Of a stretch of DNA of 64,000 nucleotides, positions 42,692-51,439 are shown piece by piece (position 1 is the first letter of the stretch; each line of letters opens with the position of its first letter). This DNA is from Brachybacterium alimentarium (GTDB lineage: Bacteria > Actinomycetota > Actinomycetes > Actinomycetales > Dermabacteraceae). A model generated the notes under the pieces. It saw nothing but the letters and a program-made list of their open reading frames with translations. It had not been told where the DNA came from and did no database searches. The translations under genes and the position numbers were made by a program. The DNA is taken from positions 1 through 64,000 of the forward strand of contig NZ_NRGS01000033.1 in the NCBI RefSeq assembly GCF_002332425.1, read 5' to 3'.

Positions 42692-43281
42692 CCCTGTACC
42701 GACCCGGCACCGGGCTCTGGCACCGCCTGCCGGCCGGCCCGAAGGCCGCGGTGCTCATGATGATCGTGCTCGGCGTGTGCCTGCTGCCCGTGAGCTACAC
42801 CAGCGCTGCGATCGCCGCGGCGGTGTGCGTGGTCTGCTACGCGGTGCCGGGCACCGGGCCGCGGGAGCTCGTGCGGCAGCTGTACATCACCCGCTGGATC
42901 CTCGTGGTGACCGTCGCCGGGCAGCTGCTGTTCCTCGGGCCGGAGGAGGCGGCCGCGAACACCATGCGGGTCGCGGCGGCCGTGGTGCTGAGCGGTCTGC
43001 TGGCCCTGACCACCCCGGTCAGCGAACTGCTGGACGCGCTCGAGCGGGCGCTGGGCCCGCTCGCCCTGCTGCGCATCGACCCCCAGCGCGCGGCGCTCGT
43101 CCTCGCCGTCACGCTGAACACCCTGCCCGTGCTGGCAGGGCTGGCACGGGACGTGCGCGAGGCGCAGCGGGCACGTGGCGGAGGGCAGAGCCTGCGCCAC
43201 TTCGCCATGCCCTTCCTCGTCCTCGCGCTCAAGCACGCGGACGCGCTCGGGGATGCGCTGACCGCGAGGGGCGTGCGATGA
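42685..43281 (+). CDS. bioN: Biotin ECF transporter T component
   Basis: A 198-residue membrane protein with about five helices (CbiQ family). The cytoplasmic coupling region includes RIDPQRAALVLAVTLNTLPVLAGLARDVREAQRARG, with ARD and ARG of the T-component signature. It joins BioM to BioY. Its start overlaps bioM by 7 bp and its stop overlaps the CHY zinc-finger gene by 4 bp. Confidence 0.92.
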   Translation: MLTLYRPGTGLWHRLPAGPKAAVLMMIVLGVCLLPVSYTSAAIAAAVCVVCYAVPGTGPRELVRQLYITRWILVVTVAGQLLFLGPEEAAANTMRVAAAVVLSGLLALTTPVSELLDALERALGPLALLRIDPQRAALVLAVTLNTLPVLAGLARDVREAQRARGGGQSLRHFAMPFLVLALKHADALGDALTARGVR

Positions 43282-43709
43282 CCCGGCGGGGCCCGGTCGA
43301 CCCGGTCGACCCGGTCGAACCGGTCGGCCCTGTCGGCCCGGCGGGGCCGGTGGACCCGCCGGCGTCCGGAGATCGGGCGGATCCGGCAGAGGGCGAGGTG
43401 CCGGTGGTGCACGGGCCGACGGTCGATGCGCAGACGCGGTGCATCCACTATCGGACGCCGCTGGACGTGATCGCGCTCCGCTTCGCCTGCTGCGGCGAGT
43501 ACTACCCGTGTCACCTGTGCCACGAGGAGACTGCCGGCCATGCTTCGCGCCCATGGCCCGCTTCGTCGCGGCACGAGCCCGCGGTGCTGTGCGGGGTGTG
43601 CTGGAGCGAGCTGACCATCGCGCAGTACCTCCAGGCGGAGGACTGCCCGTACTGCGCGGCCGCCTTCAACCCCGGGTGCGCACTGCACCACGAGCTGTAT
43701 TTCGAGTAG
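43278..43709 (+). CDS. CHY zinc finger family protein
   Basis: A 143-residue protein. A repetitive N-terminus (PVDPVDPVEPVGPVGP, from 9-bp DNA repeats) is followed by a CHY zinc-finger domain rich in Cys/His pairs: TRCIHYRTPLDVIALRFACCGEYYPCHLCHEE...VLCGVCW...CPYCAAAFNPGCALHHELYF. CHY fingers bind several zinc ions; the role in bacteria is unclear. It overlaps bioN by 4 bp and so is the last gene of the biotin operon. Confidence 0.85.
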   Translation: MTRRGPVDPVDPVEPVGPVGPAGPVDPPASGDRADPAEGEVPVVHGPTVDAQTRCIHYRTPLDVIALRFACCGEYYPCHLCHEETAGHASRPWPASSRHEPAVLCGVCWSELTIAQYLQAEDCPYCAAAFNPGCALHHELYFE

Positions 43710-43713
43710 GCCG

Positions 43714-43753
43714 GTCGTCAGCCGTCGTCAGCCGTCGTCAGCCGTCGTCAGCC
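43714..43753. repeat. Decamer tandem repeat between convergent genes
   Basis: Four exact GTCGTCAGCC units (43714-43753) span the gap between the CHY gene stop and the 3' end of the SRPBCC gene and include the SRPBCC stop codon. Confidence 0.88.
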
Positions 43754-44271
43754 TGATCAGGCCTCGTCTGCGAACTGCCCTCGAAGTCGGCCTGGAGGGC
43801 GGCGAGGGTCCGCGCGATGTTGCCGCGCTGGAAGTCGGAGAACAGCTGGCCCGACGTCACGAACCGGTCGAACCGTGCGGCCAGGACATCTGGCCAGCGC
43901 CTGCGCCCGTCGGTCCACGTCTCGGTGACCCGGGTGCCGCCCTCGACCGGTTCGAAGGTGTATGCCCAGGTCGCGATGCTGCCCTTCAGGAGGGGCTTGG
44001 TCGGCCCGATCGCGGTGACGTCGAAGGCGAACCTCTTCCCGGGGTCTGCCTCGGTGACGGTGCAGGACGTCACCCAGCGGGCCTTTCCACGGTGGTTCGA
44101 GCCGACGAACGTCATGCCCACGGTCGCCGGACGGCCGGGGGAGGGCACGCTGGCTCCGGTGTTCTCGGGGCTCCAGCGGCCCATCTGCGAGGGATCGGCG
44201 ATCTGCTCGTAGAGCTCCATCGCCTCGGCGGCGACGACGATGCTGTCCTGGACCTGCATGATTCTGGCCAT
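43738..44271 (-). CDS. SRPBCC family protein
   Basis: A 177-residue START/Bet v1-fold protein of the polyketide cyclase/dehydrase type. It shows SIVVAAEAMELYEQIADPSQMGRWSPENTG near the N-terminus and WAYTFEPVEGGTRVTETWTDGRR in the C-terminal strands. It is likely a small hydrophobic-ligand binding protein; ligand unknown. The ATG at 44271 is preferred to one at 44313, which would lie in the promoter of the divergent SDR. Its 3' end is built from the decamer repeat. Confidence 0.83.
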   Translation of the reverse strand: MARIMQVQDSIVVAAEAMELYEQIADPSQMGRWSPENTGASVPSPGRPATVGMTFVGSNHRGKARWVTSCTVTEADPGKRFAFDVTAIGPTKPLLKGSIATWAYTFEPVEGGTRVTETWTDGRRRWPDVLAARFDRFVTSGQLFSDFQRGNIARTLAALQADFEGSSQTRPDQADDG

Positions 44272-44312
44272 CTGCGGGATGCTACAGCGCGGGGTTGTGA
44301 GGCTTTCGGTCA

Positions 44313-44318
44313 TACACT
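44313..44318 (+). promoter_or_regulatory. -10 element of a leaderless zinc-ribbon SDR mRNA
   Basis: TACACT (44313-44318) ends exactly 7 nt before the GTG start at 44325, and no Shine-Dalgarno is present. The spacing fits transcription starting at the first base of the GTG codon. The -35 region is not recognisable. Confidence 0.45.
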
Positions 44319-44324
44319 CGCCCG

Positions 44325-45854
44325 GTGCCAGACCACGATCCTTCCGCGTCGCCCGCAGGCGCCAGCGCGCCTGCCGAGTTCACCCCCGAGGAGCTCGCCA
44401 CCGCCCTGCGCGTGCTGCAGGCCGCGCCCACCCTGGCCGACGGCAGCGAGGACCTCGTCGCCCTCAAGCGCGCCTCGCGCACCTTCGAGAAGCGCCTGGC
44501 GAAGTCGCGCCGCGGCACCAAGACGTGGGCGCAGCGCAAGGCCGACCGCGCCGTGGTGGAGGCGACCGCGACCGGTTCCCCGCTGCGGATCGACGACGAG
44601 ACCAAGGGGATCCCGCTGGTCTCCACGGCGAAGGGTGCCTACGCCGGGGAGCTGAACAAGGCGCGCGGCTGCTACATCTGCAAGCAGGACTACACCCTGG
44701 TGGACGCCTTCTACCACTGGCTGTGCCCGCAGTGCGCGGCGATGTCCCACGCCAAGCGGGACCAGCACACCGACCTCACCGGCAAGCGCGCGCTGCTCAC
44801 GGGCGGGCGTTCCAAGATCGGGATGTACATCGCGCTGCGCCTGCTGCGCGACGGCGCGCACACCACGATCACCACCCGGTTCCCCAAGGACGCCGCGAGG
44901 CGCTTCGCCCAGATGGAGGACGCGGCGGACTGGATCGACCGGCTGAAGATCGTCGGCATCGACCTGCGCGATCCCACCCAGGTGATGGCGCTGGCCGATG
45001 ACGTCGCCGCCGCCGGCCCGCTGGACATCCTCATCAACAACGCCGCCCAGACGGTGCGCCGCTCACCCAGCGCCTATTCGGGCCTGGTCGAGCTCGAGGA
45101 CGCTCCGCTGCCCACCGACCTCGCGCTGCCGGAGATGACGGCTTTCGACCGCATCTCCCAGGCGCATCCTGCGGCGATCGCCGGGGTGCTGGAGTCGACG
45201 TCGGTGTCCCAGCACGACGGGGAATCTCTCGAGCATGCTCGGGCGGCGCAGTCCGCGGCCTCGATGACGGCGCTCGCGCTGCGCGCCGGGAACGCGAGCC
45301 TCGAGCAGCATCGCGCCGGGACCGCGGTCGACGCGGGCGGCCTGCTGCCGGACCTGCAGACCACCAACTCGTGGACGCAGACGGTGGACCAGGTCGAGGC
45401 CCTCGAGATGCTCGAGGTGCAGCTGTGCAACGAGACCGCGCCGTTCCTGCTGATCAGCAGGCTGCGGGCTTCGATGCGCGCTGCCGTGCAGGCCGGGGCG
45501 AGGCGCGCGTACATCGTGAACGTCTCGGCGATGGAGGGGCAGTTCTCGCGCCGCTACAAGGGCGCCGGCCACCCGCACACCAACATGGCCAAGGCCGCCC
45601 TGAACATGCTCACCCGCACCAGCGCCGGCGAGGCCTTCGAGACCGACCGCATCCTGATGACTGCCGTGGACACCGGTTGGATCACCGACGAACGCCCTCA
45701 TCAGGACAAGCTGCGCATTGCGGCGGAGGGGTGGCACGCCCCGCTGGATCTCGTGGACGGCGCCGCCCGCGTGTACGACCCGATCGTGCGCGGCGAGGCC
45801 GGCGAGGACCTCTACGGCTGCTTCGTGAAGGATTACAAGCCCAGCCCGTGGTGA
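44325..45854 (+). CDS. SDR oxidoreductase with N-terminal zinc ribbon
   Basis: A 509-residue protein. Residues ~114-140 form a zinc ribbon (GCYICKQDY...LCPQCAAMS). An SDR-like domain starts near residue 152 (KRALLTGGRSKIGMYIALRLL, DILINNAAQTVRR). In the catalytic motif region the sequence is HTNMAKAALNML, so the usual Tyr of YxxxK is replaced by Thr while Lys is kept. An insertion of ~100 residues separates the nucleotide and catalytic parts. Function is unknown. The GTG at 44325 is supported by a -10 element 7 nt upstream. Confidence 0.82.
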   Translation: MPDHDPSASPAGASAPAEFTPEELATALRVLQAAPTLADGSEDLVALKRASRTFEKRLAKSRRGTKTWAQRKADRAVVEATATGSPLRIDDETKGIPLVSTAKGAYAGELNKARGCYICKQDYTLVDAFYHWLCPQCAAMSHAKRDQHTDLTGKRALLTGGRSKIGMYIALRLLRDGAHTTITTRFPKDAARRFAQMEDAADWIDRLKIVGIDLRDPTQVMALADDVAAAGPLDILINNAAQTVRRSPSAYSGLVELEDAPLPTDLALPEMTAFDRISQAHPAAIAGVLESTSVSQHDGESLEHARAAQSAASMTALALRAGNASLEQHRAGTAVDAGGLLPDLQTTNSWTQTVDQVEALEMLEVQLCNETAPFLLISRLRASMRAAVQAGARRAYIVNVSAMEGQFSRRYKGAGHPHTNMAKAALNMLTRTSAGEAFETDRILMTAVDTGWITDERPHQDKLRIAAEGWHAPLDLVDGAARVYDPIVRGEAGEDLYGCFVKDYKPSPW

Positions 45855-45927
45855 CCTGCCAGCGCACGGCCACCCGCTGAGCCACCGTTGGCCGCGCGCC
45901 GACGAGCCGGCACCGTGGGCGTCTGCC

Positions 45928-47526
45928 TCAGCCGTCCGAGCGCGAGAACCGGTTGGTCATGAGGTTGCTCGTCGTGTGCAGCACGGCAGCGAGCACCTGA
46001 TCGGTCTCGGCCCGGATCTGCTCGGCGATCGTGGTGTTCGCCTGGGCCAGCCGTGCTGAGACGGAGGACGTCGAGTCGCCGTCGGCCGATTCCCGGGCAG
46101 AGGTTCCGATGGCCTCGTCCGTCGCGTGCACGGCGGCGCGGCCGAGTGCGAGGGTGGTGCGCTGGTACCGCTCGATGTCCGCGATGGTCTCGGCGTAGTG
46201 GCCGTCGGCGAGGGTCGCGAGCAGACGCGAGGTCCAGTAGAAGCTGTCCGTGCTGACCTGCCCGGTCGTCGTCGTGAGGTACTCGGGGGCTTCGTCGACG
46301 TTGGTGAACATCGGGATCAGCGTGGTGAACGGGTTCGAGGCGTAGGCGATCCACTGGAGTGCGCGCGAGCTCTCCGGCCGGTCGGGCCGGATCTGGAGGA
46401 TCGCCAGCGCGTTGTGCCGGTTGATGCCGATCGGGCGGAACGCTCGACGCTCCGCCCGGGTGCCGTGCGGGGAGTACGGATCGAACGGGGTGCCCTGGTA
46501 GTGCGAGCTGAGCACGTCCTTGACGTCCTCGACCGTCAGCTTCCGCTCCGGCCGACGGCTCCAGGGAAGGTCATCCGAATCCGGCCGGCTGCCCGGCCCC
46601 GGACCGTCCCAGTCCTCGCTCGTGGGGTTCAGGGTGCGCTGCATGTACCAGGCGCGGGGCGTGTTGTAGCGGTGGTCGGAGTCCGAACGGGAGCCGAAGG
46701 CGTCGCGCGGGTTGAACACGTGCGTGCTCGGCGCGCCGGTGGCTGGATCGGCGGAGGGACCGGGTGACGGGGTGGCCGACGGGTCAGCCGACTCATCGCG
46801 CAGCGTGAGGTCGAGATGATGAGTCTGCACGAAGGCGCGCAGGTCCGGGCTCGCGAGATGATCGCGCCCCTCGCCCTCGGCGTCCTCGAGGTCGAAGGAA
46901 TCGATGCTCAGCTGATTGGGGATCGCCGCGTAATGGTCTTCGGGCACGCGACGCGCGATCCAGTGGTGGCCGCCCACGGTCTCGAGCCACCAGATGTCCT
47001 CGACGTCGGAGAACGCGATCCCGTTCATCTCATAGGTGCCGTGCTCGGCGAGCAGCTCGCCCAGGCGCAGCACCCCTTCGCGAGCGCTGCGGATGTAGGG
47101 CAGGACGAGGGTCAGCATGTCCTCCTCGCTGATCCCGCCGGGCACCTCCGGCCGGTGGTCCGGCGACCCGGGGGTGCCGCTCTCGGGCACGTACTCCACC
47201 AGTGGATCCGCGCCGAGCACCCGGGGATTGCTGGTCAGGGTCTCGGTCGCGCTCATCGCGACATTCGCGGAGTTGATGCCGGCGCAGCCCCAGATCCCCT
47301 CATCGGGCAGGGCGTTGGGCACGGCGGTGTAGCGCAGCGGGTTCTGCGGCAGCTCGACCCGTCGGTGCGCGAGCACGCTGGTGTGGGTGCGGGGCTGATC
47401 CTCGGGACGGACCACGATGACCCGCTTGGGGTCGAAGGACCCGTTCGAGGAATCCTCCGTGCGCGCCACGAGCGGGGACCCGTCGGCGCTGGCCTTCCTG
47501 CCCACCAGAAGCGTTGTGCATCCCAC
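45928..47526 (-). CDS. C69 family dipeptidase
   Basis: A 532-residue Ntn-hydrolase of peptidase family C69 (PepD type). The N-terminal nucleophile is the Cys of V-G-CTTLLVGRKASADGSPLVARTED, expected after removal of the first two residues. Other family features are RTHTSVLAHRRVELPQNPLRYTAVP and WGCAGINSANVAMSATETL. The GTG at 47526, with GGAGG 6 nt upstream, puts the Cys at position 3; a longer frame is not plausible. It has no signal peptide and is probably cytoplasmic. It is divergent from the ROK regulator. Confidence 0.9.
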   Translation of the reverse strand: MGCTTLLVGRKASADGSPLVARTEDSSNGSFDPKRVIVVRPEDQPRTHTSVLAHRRVELPQNPLRYTAVPNALPDEGIWGCAGINSANVAMSATETLTSNPRVLGADPLVEYVPESGTPGSPDHRPEVPGGISEEDMLTLVLPYIRSAREGVLRLGELLAEHGTYEMNGIAFSDVEDIWWLETVGGHHWIARRVPEDHYAAIPNQLSIDSFDLEDAEGEGRDHLASPDLRAFVQTHHLDLTLRDESADPSATPSPGPSADPATGAPSTHVFNPRDAFGSRSDSDHRYNTPRAWYMQRTLNPTSEDWDGPGPGSRPDSDDLPWSRRPERKLTVEDVKDVLSSHYQGTPFDPYSPHGTRAERRAFRPIGINRHNALAILQIRPDRPESSRALQWIAYASNPFTTLIPMFTNVDEAPEYLTTTTGQVSTDSFYWTSRLLATLADGHYAETIADIERYQRTTLALGRAAVHATDEAIGTSARESADGDSTSSVSARLAQANTTIAEQIRAETDQVLAAVLHTTSNLMTNRFSRSDG

Positions 47527-47733
47527 CTGTGACCTCCTTGCGTCGTCCCACTCTCTGAGCGGTCCCGAGAATCCTGAGTCGCCTCGTCGTTCCACGGTAG
47601 TCGCTGGGCAGAGCATCCGAGTTCTTGCGAGCTGCTGCTAGTGATCCGGCCATCCGAAAATGCTCGTCGCCCATTTAGTCTGGTGGTCCGTCAGAAAGTG
47701 GCCGTCGCAGTCCAACGAACAGCAGGAGAGATG

Positions 47734-48963
47734 ATGCGTGACTCGGAATCGCTCGCTAAGGGGGACGAGGCGCGGGGGAGTCAGCAGTCCAGTGGACCGC
47801 AGGGGCTCGCTGACGTCCGCCGCCTCAATCTGCAGCGCGTCCTCGCCGAGATTCGCGACCGACGCGCGGTGACCAGGAAGGATCTGGTGGCTGCGACCGC
47901 TCTGAATCGAGTCACCGTCCTGGATCTGGTCGCGGAGCTGCACGGACGACATCTCATCAGCGAGCACCCTTCAGTCTCTACGGGACGTTCGGGACGACCT
48001 GCTATGACGCTCGAGCTCGATGACGACCATCTTGCGGTCGCTGCACTGGAGATCAATGTCGACCGGATCAGGATCCTGTGCTCGACTCTGCAGCTGCGCG
48101 TCGTGCACGAGGAAGCCATCGACATGGTGGGGGAGGGCCTCTCACCCGACCATGTCCTGGAGCTCGCTGCCATGTGTGTGAACCGTGCCCACCGGGCGCT
48201 GCTGAGGAAGGGGCTGCTCCTGAAGCGTGTCTGTATCGGCCTGCCTGCATTCATTGATCACCGGAACGGGACCGTGCTGACCTCTTTGAGCTTCGGTTGG
48301 AACGGCGTGCCGGCGGTGGACATCCTCCAGCGGTCGGTTGACGCGGATCTCGAGTTCACTCTTGACCGACTGGCGAATCTCGCCATCCGAGAGGAGCGCG
48401 CACGGGCGGGGCTCATGCCCGATAGCGGCATAGTCCTGCTCTATGGAGACATGGGGGTCGGAGGTGCGTTCCAGAAGGGGGGAGTGATCCTCCGTGGCGA
48501 CTCGGGTTCCGGTGCCGAGTTCGGGCATATCTCCGTAGATCCCGGTGGCCCGCACTGCTATTGCGGCAACCGCGGATGCCTGGAGATGTACGTGGGCATC
48601 CGCCCGCTCGCAGCAGCGCTCGGCATCGTCGACGACCAGGAGGGCGGTGTCATGCAGCGAGTGCTGGATCTTCTTGAATCGGGGGATCGGGCCGTAGCTG
48701 CTGCGGCCCGCGAGCAGGCGCCATGGCTCATGATGGCGCTACGGACGCTGCAGACGGTCTTCGACCCCAGGGCTCTCATTCTTGGGGGGCACCTCGGCTC
48801 GCTCGCGCGCCTGATGGGCTCCGCGCTGGAGGAAGGGGTTTCCGAGGTGGAGAACGGTCGGGCGACCGAGCTGAGAATCTCGATCACGGGAGCGAACGCC
48901 GTGCTCGCGGGTGGGGTGCGCGCTGCGCGTGATGACCTTCTTGCTGCGCCCTGGAGCGCTTGA
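47734..48963 (+). CDS. ROK family transcriptional regulator
   Basis: A 409-residue NagC/XylR-like repressor. The winged-helix region is NLQRVLAEIRDRRAVTRKDLVAATALNRVTVLDLVAEL and the ROK domain contains GDMGVGGAFQKGGVILRG and the zinc motif GHISVDPGGPHCYCGNRGCLEMYVG. The ATG at 47734 is chosen because GGAG lies 5 nt upstream; the ATG directly before it is too close. It precedes the lipoprotein-permease-sulfatase genes on the same strand and probably responds to the imported glycan. Confidence 0.92.
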   Translation: MRDSESLAKGDEARGSQQSSGPQGLADVRRLNLQRVLAEIRDRRAVTRKDLVAATALNRVTVLDLVAELHGRHLISEHPSVSTGRSGRPAMTLELDDDHLAVAALEINVDRIRILCSTLQLRVVHEEAIDMVGEGLSPDHVLELAAMCVNRAHRALLRKGLLLKRVCIGLPAFIDHRNGTVLTSLSFGWNGVPAVDILQRSVDADLEFTLDRLANLAIREERARAGLMPDSGIVLLYGDMGVGGAFQKGGVILRGDSGSGAEFGHISVDPGGPHCYCGNRGCLEMYVGIRPLAAALGIVDDQEGGVMQRVLDLLESGDRAVAAAAREQAPWLMMALRTLQTVFDPRALILGGHLGSLARLMGSALEEGVSEVENGRATELRISITGANAVLAGGVRAARDDLLAAPWSA

Positions 48964-48992
48964 CGACCCTCGTGCCTCGGTCGTGTGAACCC

Positions 48993-49045
48993 TTGACAGG
49001 GTCCCACGGGGTCCATACGGTTTAATATTACGTTCGGTAAGCCGA
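48993..49045 (+). promoter_or_regulatory. Promoter and palindrome upstream of sulfated-glycan ABC operon
   Basis: A consensus -35 TTGACA (48993-48998) and a TACGGT -10 (49016-49021) are separated by 17 bp. Just downstream TCGG-TAAG-CCGA (49034-49045) forms an inverted repeat, flanked by TTAA on both sides. This is a good candidate operator for the adjacent ROK repressor. Confidence 0.6.
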
Positions 49046-49118
49046 CTTAATCTATGCGGGCAGAGCGATCCGCCTTGTCGGAGTCCGAGGTAGACCCACG
49101 TTCGATGAGGAGCGAGGA

Positions 49119-50486
49119 ATGACGATGACAACACTGAGCAGACGGCGACTCCTGGAAGCGTTGCCTCTCGGCGGGGTGACGCTCGCCGCGTCATTGACTG
49201 CCTGTGCTTCAGGAGGTACCGGGGCGCTCGGCGGGGGAGGCGGTTCGGGGAAGGTGAAGGAACTGATCGTCCCGACGGCGCGCACTCCGTGGCTGGACGC
49301 CTACAGGCGACTGGCGGCGGCGTACGAGGATGTCAGTGGGATCAGAATCGTGCTACGTGAATTCCCTTATGACGGGCTTTACACCCAGCAGGTCAATGCT
49401 ATACAGAGCAATGCCCTGCCTTTCGATGTGTTTCAGATCGACGAGGCGGGGCTGTGGAACTTTTTTGAGAACGAATGGGTCGTGCCGTTCGGTGAGATCG
49501 ACGAGAAGTTCGCCGTCGACGACGGAATTCTGACGTACGCGGGTCTCCCCTTCTGGAACTCTGCAACGAAGACGTCCAATAGTCAGGGTGAAGTTATGGG
49601 CTACCCGATCAACGGCAACATGGACCTTTTCGTCTATCGGAAAGACGTGTACGACGAACTCGGCCTGGGTGTCCCGACCACCTGGGACGAAGCCCTCCAT
49701 AATGCGCAGGCTGCGAAGAAATCAGGCAAAGTTCAGTACGGTCACGTGCCCCGAGCACAGGCCACTCAGAACGGCCTGTCTATCACCTACGAGTTTATGC
49801 CGGTCTTCTACAGCTATGGGGGGTCGTGGTTCGCGGACGAGGGGAAAGACTGGACCCCGACGATCAACAGTGATGGAGGCATCGCCGCTGCGACGATGTT
49901 CCGCGACCTCGCGCTGACAGGCCCAGAAGAGACTATGACGATCGGGCAGGCCGAGGTGATCTCTTTGATGCAGGGCGGGCGGGCCATGCAGACGCACGCC
50001 GTCGCGGCGGCCGCCAACCAGTTCTTAGACCCAGACAAGTCGCAGATCGCTGAAGTCGTCGGATTCCAGGAGGTGCCAGCCGCGACGCCGAAAGGCAGGT
50101 CGGCGCCAACGAGCGGCACGTGGTCACTGTGCGTCCCTCGCGGGCTCGCCCCCGAGCGTGCGGAAGCCGCACTCGACTACATCAAATGGGTTCTATCGCA
50201 GGACGCCCAAAGCATGTTCATGGAGTCCGGAGGCATCCCCACGCGGCGCAGTGTCCTCGATCTGGGAGCGGAGAACGGGGAAGCGAGCCCTTATCTCGAA
50301 CCGCTTGCGCGGTCCATGGACGATGTCCGGGCGCCGATCCGGTACTCCTTCGGTCCTGCCATGGCGAGTCAGACGGAGAAACATCTGAGTCGGATCGCTG
50401 CCGGAGAGGTGGAGCCGCGACGAGGAATGGGTGAGCTCCAGGACGCCGTCGTCCGTGTCGTGAGGGAAGCGGGATTCTTGTCATGA
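49119..50486 (+). CDS. Sugar-binding lipoprotein of ABC importer (sulfatase locus)
   Basis: A 455-residue extracellular solute-binding protein. The N-terminus MTMTTLSRRRLLEALPLGG has a twin-arginine-like RRR and a lipobox LTAC with Cys29, then a Gly/Ser linker. GAGGAG lies 6 nt before the ATG at 49119. A TTA leucine codon (50025-50027) and lower local GC differ from most of the window. With the two following permeases it forms a CUT1 importer, again without its own ATPase. The ligand is probably a (sulfated) oligosaccharide, judging from the adjacent sulfatase. Confidence 0.93.
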   Translation: MTMTTLSRRRLLEALPLGGVTLAASLTACASGGTGALGGGGGSGKVKELIVPTARTPWLDAYRRLAAAYEDVSGIRIVLREFPYDGLYTQQVNAIQSNALPFDVFQIDEAGLWNFFENEWVVPFGEIDEKFAVDDGILTYAGLPFWNSATKTSNSQGEVMGYPINGNMDLFVYRKDVYDELGLGVPTTWDEALHNAQAAKKSGKVQYGHVPRAQATQNGLSITYEFMPVFYSYGGSWFADEGKDWTPTINSDGGIAAATMFRDLALTGPEETMTIGQAEVISLMQGGRAMQTHAVAAAANQFLDPDKSQIAEVVGFQEVPAATPKGRSAPTSGTWSLCVPRGLAPERAEAALDYIKWVLSQDAQSMFMESGGIPTRRSVLDLGAENGEASPYLEPLARSMDDVRAPIRYSFGPAMASQTEKHLSRIAAGEVEPRRGMGELQDAVVRVVREAGFLS

Positions 50487-51439
50487 ACGCATTGCAGGAG
50501 CAGACCGAGCGAGCAACGCAGATGGTCTCCGCCCCCCACCGTCGGAGGAGAGCTCGCCTTCCTTCTCTTTTCGGGGTCCTGGCCATCGCGCCGTTTGCGC
50601 TTTTCATGGCGGTGTTCGGCATCTACCCGGTCGTCCAGCTGATCCGCATGGCCTTCTCGGACGTCGGCCTTGTGCAGGGAGGGTTCACCTTCGACTTCAC
50701 CGGCGGGCGGAACCTGCTGCGGATCCTCGACGACGAGAACACCCTGCCAGTGGTTACCGCAACGCTCATCTTCGTCGTCGGTGCGGTTGCCCTGACCGTC
50801 GTCCTCGGGACGGCGATGGCCGTACTTTTGGACCGGGCGAGATTCTTTCAGGCCTTCGCGCGCCGCGTGCTGATCTGGCCGACGGTCGTCGCGCCCGTGG
50901 TGGTCAGTGTGATCTGGCTGCTGATCCTGTCGCCGACGATCGGAGTGCTCAACACGGTCCTGACCGCTGTGGGGCTGCCAGCTCAGGGCTGGCTGGGTCA
51001 GCCTGTCGGTGCGATGGCCTCGATTCTCCTGGTAGACGTCTGGCACTGGACGCCGTTGGTGTTCCTGCTGGTGTACACATCGATTCAGTCCATGGACCGA
51101 GAGGTGCTCGAGGCTGCCAGTGTCGATGGTGCGGGCGAGGGGCAAACCATCTGGCGAATCATCCTGCCGATGAGCCTCCCCTCGATCCTCGCTGCAGCGG
51201 CCGTCAGGCTTGTCTTGTCCGTCAAGTCGTTTGACGAGATGTATCTGCTGACTCACGGGGGTCCGGGGAACGCCACGAATCTCATCAGCCTGCACATCCG
51301 GACCATTTTCTTCGACCAGCTGGAGCTCGGGTACGGGGCCGCTCTCGGTTTCTCCGTCATCCTCATCTACGCCGCCGTAGGAATCGCCTACGCATTCGTG
51401 CGGATTCTTGCCCGGAGAAAGGAGAGTACCCATGTCTGA
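50483..51439 (+). CDS. Sugar ABC transporter permease (MalF type)
   Basis: A 318-residue permease with about six transmembrane helices and the EAA motif REVLEAASVDGAGEGQTIWRIILPMSLPSI. Its ATG overlaps the lipoprotein stop by 4 bp (ATGA), and it overlaps the next permease by 8 bp. It forms the first half of the transport channel of the sulfatase locus. Confidence 0.94.
   Translation: MNALQEQTERATQMVSAPHRRRRARLPSLFGVLAIAPFALFMAVFGIYPVVQLIRMAFSDVGLVQGGFTFDFTGGRNLLRILDDENTLPVVTATLIFVVGAVALTVVLGTAMAVLLDRARFFQAFARRVLIWPTVVAPVVVSVIWLLILSPTIGVLNTVLTAVGLPAQGWLGQPVGAMASILLVDVWHWTPLVFLLVYTSIQSMDREVLEAASVDGAGEGQTIWRIILPMSLPSILAAAAVRLVLSVKSFDEMYLLTHGGPGNATNLISLHIRTIFFDQLELGYGAALGFSVILIYAAVGIAYAFVRILARRKESTHV

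Noticed and set aside
45855-45927. Possible terminator between convergent SDR and C69 genes
   Set aside because: Only a weak 5-bp inverted pair (GGCCA/TGGCC) with a long loop is visible.
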